Under the pieces are notes generated by a model. That model made no database searches, had not been told where the DNA came from, and worked only from the letters and a program-made list of their open reading frames with translations. Shown piece by piece: positions 51,971 through 59,661 of a stretch of DNA of 64,000 nt. The position numbers were made by a program, and so were the translations under genes. The number at the start of each line of letters is the position of its first letter. The first letter of the stretch is position 1. This DNA comes from ZC4RG30 sp046347045 (GTDB lineage Bacteria; Pseudomonadota; Gammaproteobacteria; Steroidobacterales; Steroidobacteraceae): positions 1 through 64,000 of the forward strand of contig JAXMGX010000008.1 of assembly GCA_046347045.1 (NCBI GenBank), written 5' to 3'.

Positions 51971-53082
51971 GAGCGCAGGGGTCCGTGGCGTCGCGCAAGG
52001 CCGGCCTGCACCAGGCGCACCGCATGCACCACGAGGCAGATCGTCACCCACCAGGCCACGATCACGATGCCGACGTCGGGCCGGCCGAACACCGTGGCCA
52101 CGGTGACGATGGCGAGGTTGGGATTGCGGCGCGCGGTAATCAGGCGCAGCAGGCTGTCGAAGCGCTGCCACACATGCATGTCCATCTTGAACCACAGGCC
52201 GAACAGGCCTTCCTCCACCCGCTGCAGCACGTAGCCCCCGATGATGACCCACAGCACCAGCGTGTGCTGCTGCAGTGGCAGGCCCACGGCCTCGAGGCCC
52301 ACCATCCACGCCCACCACCAGAACGGCGGATGGATCAGATCGATGGAGTGATCGAACACATTGCCCCAGGGCGAGGACCGCAGCGTCACGCGCGCGAGCT
52401 TGCCGTCGACGGTGTCGAGGAAGGTCATGAACCAGGCGCTGGCAAGACCCCAGCCATAGTGTCCATGCCAGAAGCACCACATGGCCGCCAGCACGCACAC
52501 CAGACTGAGCGAGGTGACCATGTTGGGCGAGATGCCGAGCCTGGCGCACCAGCCGGTGAACACGGCGGCGGGCCGCGGCCAGAAGTACAGCGTCACGAAA
52601 TCGGTGACGCCCTTGTACGAACCCTTGAACACCCGCGCCTCGATGTCGCGCTGGCTCGCGGCGGTGAGCGGCAGCAGGAAGGGCGGCTCGCGCTTGCGCA
52701 ATGCGTCGTTGTAGTTGCCGGCGAGCTGCGCCGCGTCGAGACGCGGAATGTCGGCGGGCGCCTCGCCGTGCGCCAGCAGCTCGCGCACCGCAGGCACGCG
52801 CGCCATCCCGACGCTGGCGGCAACGCACTGGCCATCGCCGCCAACCAGCACGCAGTCGGCGTCGCGACGCGCCAGGCTCTTGACCAGCACCTCGTCATAC
52901 ACCCAGTCGGCGCGCAGCAGCAGGCAGCGCGCGGCGCCGTCGCCCGCGGTGGCGCCGGCCCGCTGCAGCAGGCGTCGCAGCCGCTCGGCCGAGGGCAGGC
53001 TCCAGATGGTGAGGGTGGAGCTGCCGATGATCTCTCCGCCCAACGTGGCTCGAACCGGGGCGGGCGCGGCGGCTTGTGGCAT
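51958..53082 (-). CDS. CDP-alcohol phosphatidyltransferase with nucleotidyltransferase-like N-domain
   Basis: 374 residues. The catalytic CDP-alcohol motif D-x2-DG-x2-AR-x8-G-x3-D-x3-D is intact at residues 223-248 (DTVDGKLARV...GNVFDHSID), within about six hydrophobic segments after residue 170. The first 150 residues look like a reduced nucleotidyltransferase domain (CLLLRADWVYDEVLVKSL), an arrangement reminiscent of bifunctional IPCT/DIPPS enzymes. It would join a CDP-activated lipid or alcohol to a partner, making a phospho-head group. ATG at 53082 is chosen over TTG 53091. Confidence 0.9.
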   Translation of the reverse strand: MPQAAAPAPVRATLGGEIIGSSTLTIWSLPSAERLRRLLQRAGATAGDGAARCLLLRADWVYDEVLVKSLARRDADCVLVGGDGQCVAASVGMARVPAVRELLAHGEAPADIPRLDAAQLAGNYNDALRKREPPFLLPLTAASQRDIEARVFKGSYKGVTDFVTLYFWPRPAAVFTGWCARLGISPNMVTSLSLVCVLAAMWCFWHGHYGWGLASAWFMTFLDTVDGKLARVTLRSSPWGNVFDHSIDLIHPPFWWWAWMVGLEAVGLPLQQHTLVLWVIIGGYVLQRVEEGLFGLWFKMDMHVWQRFDSLLRLITARRNPNLAIVTVATVFGRPDVGIVIVAWWVTICLVVHAVRLVQAGLARRHGPLRSWLN

Positions 53083-53094
53083 GATGAACAACGA

Positions 53095-54000
53095 ATGGAT
53101 ACCGATGAGGGACCCGCATTATCGGGGAACACGCTGCGCTTTGCGCACCTGTCCGACCTGCACCTTCCCCACGAACCACACCTGTCTTTGCGTGGGCATT
53201 TCTCAAAGCGACAACTGAGCGTCTGGTCGTGGCGCCGGCGTCGCGCCGTGCAGAGTCCGGTCGTGCTCGAGGCCCTGCGCGCGGATGTATCCGCGCATGC
53301 GCCCGACCGGATTCTCGTCACCGGCGACATCACCAATTTTTCGCTGCCCGCCGAGTTCGACGCCGCGGCGCGCTGGCTCGGCAGCATGCCCGCGCCGGTA
53401 TGCGCGGTGCCCGGCAACCACGACATGCTGGTGCCGGTGCCGCAGGCCGAGGGGTGGGGCAAGCTCGCCGCCTGGAGCACCTCGGGCGATTGGCCCTATG
53501 TACATCGTCAGGGGCGCGTCTCGTTCATTGGCCTGAAGTCTGCGTTGCCCACCGCGCCGCTGCTGGCCGGCGGGCGCCTGGGCAGTGCGCAGTGCGCGCG
53601 CCTGGCGCGGCTGCTGTCCGATGAGCGTGCGGCCGGCCAGTTGCGTGTGTTGATGCTGCATCACCCCGTGGCCGAAGGCGCGGTGAACGCACGCAAGGCG
53701 CTGTGGGACCGGCGCGAGCTGCGCGCCGTGCTGCGCGAGCAGGGCGCCGCGCTGGTGCTCCATGGACATGCGCGCAACGCCCGGCTCGATGCGCTCGACG
53801 GGCCCGCGGGTCCCATTCCCTGCCTGTGCGTACCGTCCTCCACGGCGCTGCCCAATCCACATGACGAGGCCGCACGCTGGAACCTCGTTGAGCTGCCGCA
53901 GTCCGCGGGTGGCTGGGCGAGAGTGCGGGTGCGGCAGTGGGACACGGCCGCGGGGGGCTTCATCGACGCTGCCGGTTTCGAGCTTCGGCTGGGACCATGA
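53095..54000 (+). CDS. Metallophosphoesterase
   Basis: 301-residue calcineurin-like phosphoesterase. Motifs are FAHLSDLHLP (DxH), LVTGDITNF (GD), VPGNHDM (GNHD), LMLHHPV and LVLHGHARNARL (GHxH). This is similar to cyclic-nucleotide/lipid phosphatases, including LpxH-type enzymes, but the substrate is unknown. It starts only 12 nt from the divergent phosphatidyltransferase start. A HIT-domain gene follows after 4 nt. A lipid-phosphate or nucleotide-sugar substrate is likely from context. Confidence 0.88.
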   Translation: MDTDEGPALSGNTLRFAHLSDLHLPHEPHLSLRGHFSKRQLSVWSWRRRRAVQSPVVLEALRADVSAHAPDRILVTGDITNFSLPAEFDAAARWLGSMPAPVCAVPGNHDMLVPVPQAEGWGKLAAWSTSGDWPYVHRQGRVSFIGLKSALPTAPLLAGGRLGSAQCARLARLLSDERAAGQLRVLMLHHPVAEGAVNARKALWDRRELRAVLREQGAALVLHGHARNARLDALDGPAGPIPCLCVPSSTALPNPHDEAARWNLVELPQSAGGWARVRVRQWDTAAGGFIDAAGFELRLGP

Positions 54001-54004
54001 AATA

Positions 54005-54475
54005 ATGTCACCCCCAGCAGCGAACAGTCCCGTGCCCAACGCCACCGAAACCAAGTTCGGCGACCCCGAAAACCGCATCGCGCAGACCGCGCACTGGACC
54101 GTGCTGCTGCGACCGAAGCAACCCACGCTGGGTTCGCTGGTGCTGGTGTGCCGCGAACCGGTGCAGCAGTTCTCGGCGCTGAGCGCGGCGGCCTTCGCCG
54201 ACCTGCAGCAGGTCATCCGCGGCGTCGAAGGCATGTTGCGGCAGGTTGTGCGCTACGAGCGCATCAACTACCTCATGCTGATGATGGTGGACCCCGATGT
54301 GCACTTCCACGTGATTCCGCGCTACGGGTCGGCGCGGCAGCATGCAGGCGTCGACTATCCCGACGCGGGTTGGCCCGGCCCGCCGCAACTGGAGCCGTCC
54401 ATCACGCCTGCGCATGATGCAAAGGGTTCGCTGCTGGGGTCGCTGCGCGCGGCCTGGGGCGCGGCCAGTTCATGA
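54005..54475 (+). CDS. HIT-domain nucleotide hydrolase/transferase
   Basis: 156-residue HIT-family protein. The catalytic triad motif is HFHVIPRYG (H-phi-H form) near residue 101. N-terminal blocks ETKFGDPENRIAQTAHWTVLLRPKQPTLGSLVLVC are typical of the branch of small HIT enzymes acting on dinucleotides or nucleotide-sugars. It may clean up nucleotide by-products of the nucleotidyltransferases here. ATG at 54005 is used; GTG at 54032 would give a shorter N-terminus. The stop overlaps lptF (ATGA). Confidence 0.85.
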   Translation: MSPPAANSPVPNATETKFGDPENRIAQTAHWTVLLRPKQPTLGSLVLVCREPVQQFSALSAAAFADLQQVIRGVEGMLRQVVRYERINYLMLMMVDPDVHFHVIPRYGSARQHAGVDYPDAGWPGPPQLEPSITPAHDAKGSLLGSLRAAWGAASS

Positions 54476-55695
54476 GCAATCCCGCGCCCAGGGCCACGAC
54501 GCTCAAGCACCGCATCCCCGACCGGCTCGACTGGTACACGCTGCGCTCGCTGGCCGGTCCGCTGCTGCTGTCGCTGATGGTGCTGTTGCTGGCACAGCTC
54601 CTCGAACGCCTGCTGCGGCTGTTCGACATGGCGGCCGCCACCGGCGCCAGCATGATGGTGGTGCTGCACATGGCGGCGACGCTGGTGCCGCATTACCTGG
54701 GCATGGCACTGCCGGCCGCGTTCTTCGCCGCCATCTTCATGTCGGTGGCGCGCACCGGCGATGACAACGAACTCGACGCCATGCTGGCCACCGGCCGTTC
54801 GATCAGTCGCATGGCGGTGCCTTACTTCCTCGTGGCGCTGCTGCTGTGCGGTTTCAACCTGTACCTGTTCGGCTTCCTGCAGCCTTTCAGCCGCTACGGC
54901 TACCACCTTGCCAGCCACAATGCGTTGAATGCCGGCTGGAACGCGCGCATGGAAGACAATCGCTTCGTCAGCGTGAAGCATGGCTTCACGCTGGGCGCCG
55001 ATGATGTGGGCCCCGATGGCCGCTCGCTGGCCGGCGTGTTCGTGCAGCGGCGCGAGGGCACGCGCGAGGAGATCATCACCGCGCAGCGTGGCCGCCTGGT
55101 GCCGGCTGCCGATGGCTCGAAGCTGCTGCTGGAGTTGAACCAGGGGCTGATCGTCAGCGACAACGACGATGGCACCGTGCGCACGGTGAGCTTTGCCAAC
55201 GGCCAGATCAACGAGGATTTCACCGCGGTGCCGCCGCCCTACCGCGAGCGTGGCGATTCGGTGCGTGAGCTGACACTGCCGGAGTTGTGGCAGGGCAGAT
55301 TGCCGCCCGGGGGCGAGATCACCCCGCAGCAGCGCGCGGGCGAGATGCACGGCCGGCTGGCGCGCACCATCCTGCCGCTGCTGCTGCCGCTGCTGGCGCT
55401 GCCGCTGGGCATGGCCGCCAAGCGCGGCCGGCGCGCGCCCGGCACGGTGTTCGCGGCCGTGGCGCTGCTGGCGCTGAACCAGACCCTGCAGTTCGGCGAG
55501 AGCCTCGCCGAATCCGGGCGCGCCATGGCGCAGATTTCGGTGTGGCTGCCCGTGCTGCTGTTCGGCGCATTGGGGCTCTGGCTGTTCCGCAGCAGCCTGC
55601 AGTGGCCGGGCGACAACCCGGTGATGCGCGCCGTCGCGGCCATCGAGTCCGGTTTCGAGGGCGTGCAGAAGCGGCGCCGGGGCGCGAAATCGTGA
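54472..55695 (+). CDS. lptF: LptF-type lipid export permease
   Basis: 407-residue LptF/LptG family permease. Three N-terminal helices (about 23-120) precede a periplasmic beta-jellyroll (about 130-275) and three C-terminal helices (about 300-390). The block MSVARTGDDNELDAMLATGRS matches the coupling-helix region that contacts LptB. With LptG and LptB it would pull a lipid from the inner membrane onto an LptC/LptA-type bridge. Normally lptFG lie beside pepA; here they lie in a lipid-synthesis region. It overlaps HIT upstream and lptG downstream (GTGA). Confidence 0.93.
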   Translation: MSNPAPRATTLKHRIPDRLDWYTLRSLAGPLLLSLMVLLLAQLLERLLRLFDMAAATGASMMVVLHMAATLVPHYLGMALPAAFFAAIFMSVARTGDDNELDAMLATGRSISRMAVPYFLVALLLCGFNLYLFGFLQPFSRYGYHLASHNALNAGWNARMEDNRFVSVKHGFTLGADDVGPDGRSLAGVFVQRREGTREEIITAQRGRLVPAADGSKLLLELNQGLIVSDNDDGTVRTVSFANGQINEDFTAVPPPYRERGDSVRELTLPELWQGRLPPGGEITPQQRAGEMHGRLARTILPLLLPLLALPLGMAAKRGRRAPGTVFAAVALLALNQTLQFGESLAESGRAMAQISVWLPVLLFGALGLWLFRSSLQWPGDNPVMRAVAAIESGFEGVQKRRRGAKS

Positions 55696-56759
55696 CGCGC
55701 GTGCTGGGGCCGTATCTTCGCAAGCGCGTGGCAGTGTCCATCATCGGGCTGCTGGCGGCGCTCACCGGACTGATGCAGCTCCTCGAGCTGCTCGATGTCA
55801 CCACCGATGTGCTGAACCGCAACCTGGGCGTCACGGGCATCGTGCACTACGCGGTGCTGCGGCTGCCGGGCGAAATGGCCGTGGCGCTGCCGCTGGCGGC
55901 GCTGCTGGGCTCGATGTCGGCCTTCTATGCCATGGCGCGCAGCCGCGAAATCACCGCGCTGCGCTCGGCGGGCATCGGCCTGCGGCGCATCCTGGTGTAC
56001 CTCATCCCCGTGCCCATCGTGCTGGCCGTGGTGCAGCTCGCGCTGTCGCAATACCTGGTGCCGCTGTCCGAGCAGAGCCTGAAGTCCTGGTGGGATTCCA
56101 CCATTCCGCTGGAAGAACGCCCGGCGCAGCCGCGCTGGGTGCACACCAGCAATGGCGTGTTGAAGTTCGAGCGCAACAGTTCCGATGGCCGCACGCTGCT
56201 CGACGTGGGGCTGTACACGCGCGGCGCCGAGGGTCTGCTGCAGCTTCGCACCCGCGCGCGGCGGGCCGACTGGGCCGGCAACGACTGGCTGCTGCGCGGC
56301 GTGACCGAGCTTGCGATCAGTGGCACCGCGCCGCCGGTGGATCGCGAGCGCACGCGCCACTGGTCCAGCAATCTCAGGCCCGAAGACATCCTGCAGCTCG
56401 ATGTGGCCGATCCGCACATGTCGGGCACCGTGCTGGCCGACGTGATCGTCGGCGAGCGTGTCAGCACCCGGCCGCGCAGCTACTACGAGGCGGTGCTGGC
56501 GCGTTCGTTCACCGCGCCGCTGGCGGCCTTCATCATGCTGCTGCTGGCGCTGCCCTCGGCCATCATGTCCGAGCGTCGCGGCGGCGGCGGGCGGCTGCTG
56601 GTGGCGCTGGCGCTGGGCCTGGGCTTCCTGCTGGTGGATGGCATCCTGGCCTCGTTCGGCACCAGCGGCCGGATCGCGCCCTGGTGGTCGGCTGCCATCG
56701 CGCCGTTGCTGTTCGCCACCATCGGCTTCTGGCAGCTCTTCTCCTGCGAGCATTCATGA
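55692..56759 (+). CDS. lptG: LptG-type lipid export permease
   Basis: 355 residues, LptG family. N-terminal helices (RKRVAVSIIGLLAALTGLMQLLEL, then LRLPGEMAVALPLAALLGSMSAFYAMARSREITALRSAGIG with the coupling segment) are followed by a periplasmic jellyroll (about 130-245) and C-terminal helices. GTG start at 55692 overlaps the lptF stop, and its own stop overlaps the next start (ATGA). This is strict translational coupling on both sides inside the lipid region. Confidence 0.94.
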   Translation: MTRVLGPYLRKRVAVSIIGLLAALTGLMQLLELLDVTTDVLNRNLGVTGIVHYAVLRLPGEMAVALPLAALLGSMSAFYAMARSREITALRSAGIGLRRILVYLIPVPIVLAVVQLALSQYLVPLSEQSLKSWWDSTIPLEERPAQPRWVHTSNGVLKFERNSSDGRTLLDVGLYTRGAEGLLQLRTRARRADWAGNDWLLRGVTELAISGTAPPVDRERTRHWSSNLRPEDILQLDVADPHMSGTVLADVIVGERVSTRPRSYYEAVLARSFTAPLAAFIMLLLALPSAIMSERRGGGGRLLVALALGLGFLLVDGILASFGTSGRIAPWWSAAIAPLLFATIGFWQLFSCEHS

Positions 56760-57550
56760 GCGCCGGCCCCGGGCTCACCGCCGTGGTGCTGGCCGGCAGC
56801 CGCCGCGAGGGCGATCCGCTGGCCGCAGCCGCCGGCGTTTCGCACAAGGCGCTGATCCCGGTGGGCGAAGTGCCCATGCTGCAGCGGGTGGTGTCGACGC
56901 TGGCCGCCGTGCCGCGGATCGAACGCATCCTGGTGGTCATCGAGCGGCCCGACATCGTCGCTGCCTTGCCGACACAGCGCAAAGAGGTGCGGGCGGTGCC
57001 GGCGGCCGAAGGCCCCAGCGGCAGCGTGGCGGCCGTGCTGGCTGCCGAAGGCACACCGCTGTTCGTCACCACTGCCGACCACGCGCTGCTGCGACCGGAA
57101 TGGGTGGAGGAATTCCTCGACGCCGCCACCCGCGCCGGCGACGCCGATGCGGTGCTGGGCCTGGCGCGCCGCGAATCGGTGATGGCAGCGGCGCCCGGCA
57201 CGCTGCGTACCTGGCTGAAGTTCAGCGACGACGCCTATTCCGGCTGCAACCTGTTCCTGCTGCGCACACCGGCCGCCGCGGGCATCGTGCAGCTGTGGCG
57301 GCAGCTCGAGGCCGATCGCAAGCGTCCCCTGGCGCTGCTGGGTCGGCTGGGGTTCACCTATGTGCTGCGCTACCGCTTTGGCTGGCTGTCGCTGCAGTCG
57401 GCGCTGGCGCGCCTGGGCAGGCTGTGCGGCGCGCGGCTGCGGCCGGTGATCCTCACCGATGGCGAGGCAGCCATCGACGTGGACAAGCCCGCGGACCTGG
57501 CGCTGGTGCGCGAGATCATTTCGCGACGCGGGCAATCTCCTCGAGGATGA
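56756..57550 (+). CDS. MobA-like nucleotidyltransferase
   Basis: 264-residue GT-A-fold nucleotidyltransferase. The N-terminal nucleotide-binding signature is AVVLAGSRREGDPLAAAAGVSHKALIPVG, followed by GPSGSVAAVLA, FVTTADHALL (metal-binding region) and the C-terminal AAIDVDKPADLAL, which matches the MobA/CDP-ME-synthetase ending. It activates an unknown phosphorylated alcohol or sugar with a nucleotide. The last 35 nt overlap the convergent glycerophosphotransferase-like gene. Coupled by ATGA to lptG. Confidence 0.86.
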   Translation: MSAGPGLTAVVLAGSRREGDPLAAAAGVSHKALIPVGEVPMLQRVVSTLAAVPRIERILVVIERPDIVAALPTQRKEVRAVPAAEGPSGSVAAVLAAEGTPLFVTTADHALLRPEWVEEFLDAATRAGDADAVLGLARRESVMAAAPGTLRTWLKFSDDAYSGCNLFLLRTPAAAGIVQLWRQLEADRKRPLALLGRLGFTYVLRYRFGWLSLQSALARLGRLCGARLRPVILTDGEAAIDVDKPADLALVREIISRRGQSPRG

Positions 57551-58667
57551 ACTGCGCCGCGCGCTCCGGCGCCGCGGGCCCGGTGTCGCCCAGTGCGGCC
57601 GTCACCAGCGCGCGTTGCACGTCGATGTACTGCCGGTGCCGCGCGAAGGCGTCCCGCAGCGCGGGCAGGATCCGTGCCTTCGTGTCCACCACCTCGCCCA
57701 TTCGCCACATGAGGTAGTCGGGGTTGTCCTGCCAACGCGCCGCGTGCGCATCGAGGAATACGCAGGGGCGGGGCGTGGCGGCGAACTCGTACACCTGGCT
57801 GCTGACATCGCCCAGGTAGATGTCGGCGCCCTGGGTGTAGGTCATGTCGAACGAGCGCTCCGAGCCGGGATCGAAAATGAACCGGCCAGGAACCTGCAGC
57901 GCCTGCCATGGCGCCAGCGCCGAAGGCGCAGCCCCGGCGAACAGGCGCACATGCGGCGCCACGACCAGGTTCATGTCGGAGGACCGCACCGCATCGATGA
58001 CATCGCGGCCGAAACGCTGCCATGAGGACAGCCGCCGCTCGAAGTGCGGGTTGTAGAGCACCGTCGGGCGGCCATTGTCGAACAGCGGCGGCGCTGCGCC
58101 GGCCAGGCTGCGCATCGCCGAGACCTTCACGTAGCCCGACACATGGCAGCGCTGCGCCGGCACCAGACCCGCCGCCACGATCCGGTCACGGTCCTTCTCG
58201 CCCGCCACGATGAGCTGGTCGAAGCGCGCGATGCGCGGTTCGAATCCCACCGCGCGGTCCCCGGCGCCATGCGGTATGTGGATCATGGGCGGGCAGTGAC
58301 CCGGCAGGCGCTTGAGCACCGTGGAAGTGCGCTCGGCGGTGATGAGTACATCGCAGCGGCGAAGCGCGCGCGCCCACCAAAAAAGGCGTGGCAGCTTCAG
58401 CGAAGTGGGGCCGGTCTCCGCCCGGCTCAGCGATTCGGCCGGCCAGGGCAGCCGCATCACCACCGGCGCCTCGGCGCGGCCCGCAAGCCGGCTCATGAGC
58501 TCGCCGGCCGCCCGGGCCAGCGCAACCGTCGCGGCAAACAGGATCACGCGCACGTCATCGCGACGGCTCAGCGCCGCGGCCACCGGCAGCACATGCAGGA
58601 GCTGATGCCGGCCCCCGATCAGGATGAAGCCGGCCGTCGGCCTGTCCGCAGGCGTCCTGTGTTTCAA
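57516..58667 (-). CDS. CDP-glycerol glycerophosphotransferase-like protein (second copy)
   Basis: 383-residue paralogue of the protein at 43818. It shares HIPHGAGDRAVGFEPR, TVLYNPHFERRLSSW, QGADIYLGDVSSQVYEF and RPCVFLDAH. A membrane segment is not obvious, so it is probably a membrane-associated cytoplasmic transferase. The start is TTG 58667, forming TTGA with the stop of the preceding LicC-like gene; no ATG or GTG precedes the conserved GFILIGGRHQLLHVLP. The LicC-like nucleotidyltransferase immediately upstream may make its CDP-activated donor. Confidence 0.8.
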   Translation of the reverse strand: MKHRTPADRPTAGFILIGGRHQLLHVLPVAAALSRRDDVRVILFAATVALARAAGELMSRLAGRAEAPVVMRLPWPAESLSRAETGPTSLKLPRLFWWARALRRCDVLITAERTSTVLKRLPGHCPPMIHIPHGAGDRAVGFEPRIARFDQLIVAGEKDRDRIVAAGLVPAQRCHVSGYVKVSAMRSLAGAAPPLFDNGRPTVLYNPHFERRLSSWQRFGRDVIDAVRSSDMNLVVAPHVRLFAGAAPSALAPWQALQVPGRFIFDPGSERSFDMTYTQGADIYLGDVSSQVYEFAATPRPCVFLDAHAARWQDNPDYLMWRMGEVVDTKARILPALRDAFARHRQYIDVQRALVTAALGDTGPAAPERAAQFILEEIARVAK

Positions 58668-59431
58668 GCGCCCGGAGCGGTGCGCGTGGCCCAGCTCCTG
58701 GCCAGAGAGGTGCACTGCACGTAGTCCTTCGGGAAATCCAGCTCCGCCCACTGCAGTCCCTCGATGGAGGCGCAGCGCACGTCCACGCCTTCGCCGGCCA
58801 GGCGGTTGATGGCCGAGAGGTAGAACAGGCCCACGCCTTCGCGGGTGCGCATGGTGCGCTCGAGCTCGGCGACGAACAGGGCGGCGCCGGCCTCGCTGAA
58901 GCGCAGGAAACCGATGGACTCGCCATTGACCTCTTCGCGCGGGATCTTCTTGCCGATGGCGCGCAGGCGTTCGCCCTCCGCGATCACCTTCATGTCGTCG
59001 TCGTCGTAGCTGGCCTTGCGGTCGATGGTCACGGTGATCGGCGCGGCGGGCGCATCCAGCAGCCGTCGGGCGATGGCCGGGTCGAAGAGGGTGTCGCCAT
59101 TGAGGATGAGCGCGGGCCCGGCGAGCTCCGTGCGCGCCAGCCAGCAGCTGGCGAGGTTGTCGGCCACCTTGTAGAACGGGTTGAACAGGGTGCGAACGCG
59201 CATGCCCGGTGGCGTGATGCGTTCGAGGGTCGATTCCACCATGTCGCTGCGAAAACCGGTGACGACGGAGGCCTCGCGGACGCCGGCGGCCGCCAGGCCC
59301 GCAAGCTGCCACTCGAGCATGCTGCGTCCGGCAAGGTCCAGCAGGCACTTGGGCTGGTTCTCCGTCATCGGCAGCAGCCGGCTGCCCTGGCCGGCCGCGA
59401 GAATCAATGCCCTGTATGCCGTGCCCGCCAC
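58664..59431 (-). CDS. LicC/IPCT-like nucleotidyltransferase
   Basis: 255-residue nucleotidyltransferase of the LicC (phosphocholine cytidylyltransferase)/inositol-1-phosphate cytidylyltransferase type. Signature ALILAAGQGSRLLPMTENQPKCLLDL; NPFYKVADNLASCWLAR as in LicC; LILNGDTLFDPAI and VTIDRKASYDDDDMKVIAE for metal binding. It would form a CDP-activated alcohol. GTG 59431 puts the start just before the signature; the frame stays open upstream without likeness. The stop overlaps the glycerophosphotransferase-like start (TTGA). Confidence 0.87.
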   Translation of the reverse strand: MAGTAYRALILAAGQGSRLLPMTENQPKCLLDLAGRSMLEWQLAGLAAAGVREASVVTGFRSDMVESTLERITPPGMRVRTLFNPFYKVADNLASCWLARTELAGPALILNGDTLFDPAIARRLLDAPAAPITVTIDRKASYDDDDMKVIAEGERLRAIGKKIPREEVNGESIGFLRFSEAGAALFVAELERTMRTREGVGLFYLSAINRLAGEGVDVRCASIEGLQWAELDFPKDYVQCTSLARSWATRTAPGA

Positions 59432-59661
59432 GTGTCGACCTGCTCTGATTGAAAGCCCGGCAGTGTACACATGCGACCCCGCCCGGGGTGCAGCGCGCAG
59501 CGCAGTATCAGCCACCCCGCAGGTTTCCATGTAGCGGAGGCCATCGAACCTGAACGCCCGCTGACTGTAGTTGCCTGCTGACAGCAGGTCGGGCAATCAC
59601 CGTTCCGGGTGCAAAGAGAAATTGCGCTTGCCGGCCAGCCACACTAAATTTGGCGGATTAA

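Noticed and set aside
58237..58251. 15-nt copy of the tRNA-Ser T-arm as an attachment site
   Set aside because: It lies inside an intact coding region where it encodes a plausible V-G-F-E-P stretch, and no integrase is in the window. Kept only as a remark under the tRNA finding.
59622..59650. TTGCGC-17 nt-TAAATT as a promoter of the acyl ligase gene
   Set aside because: Transcription would begin at about 59657, beyond the ribosome-binding site GGCGGA at 59652-59657 and only 5 nt before the ATG, so it is probably chance.
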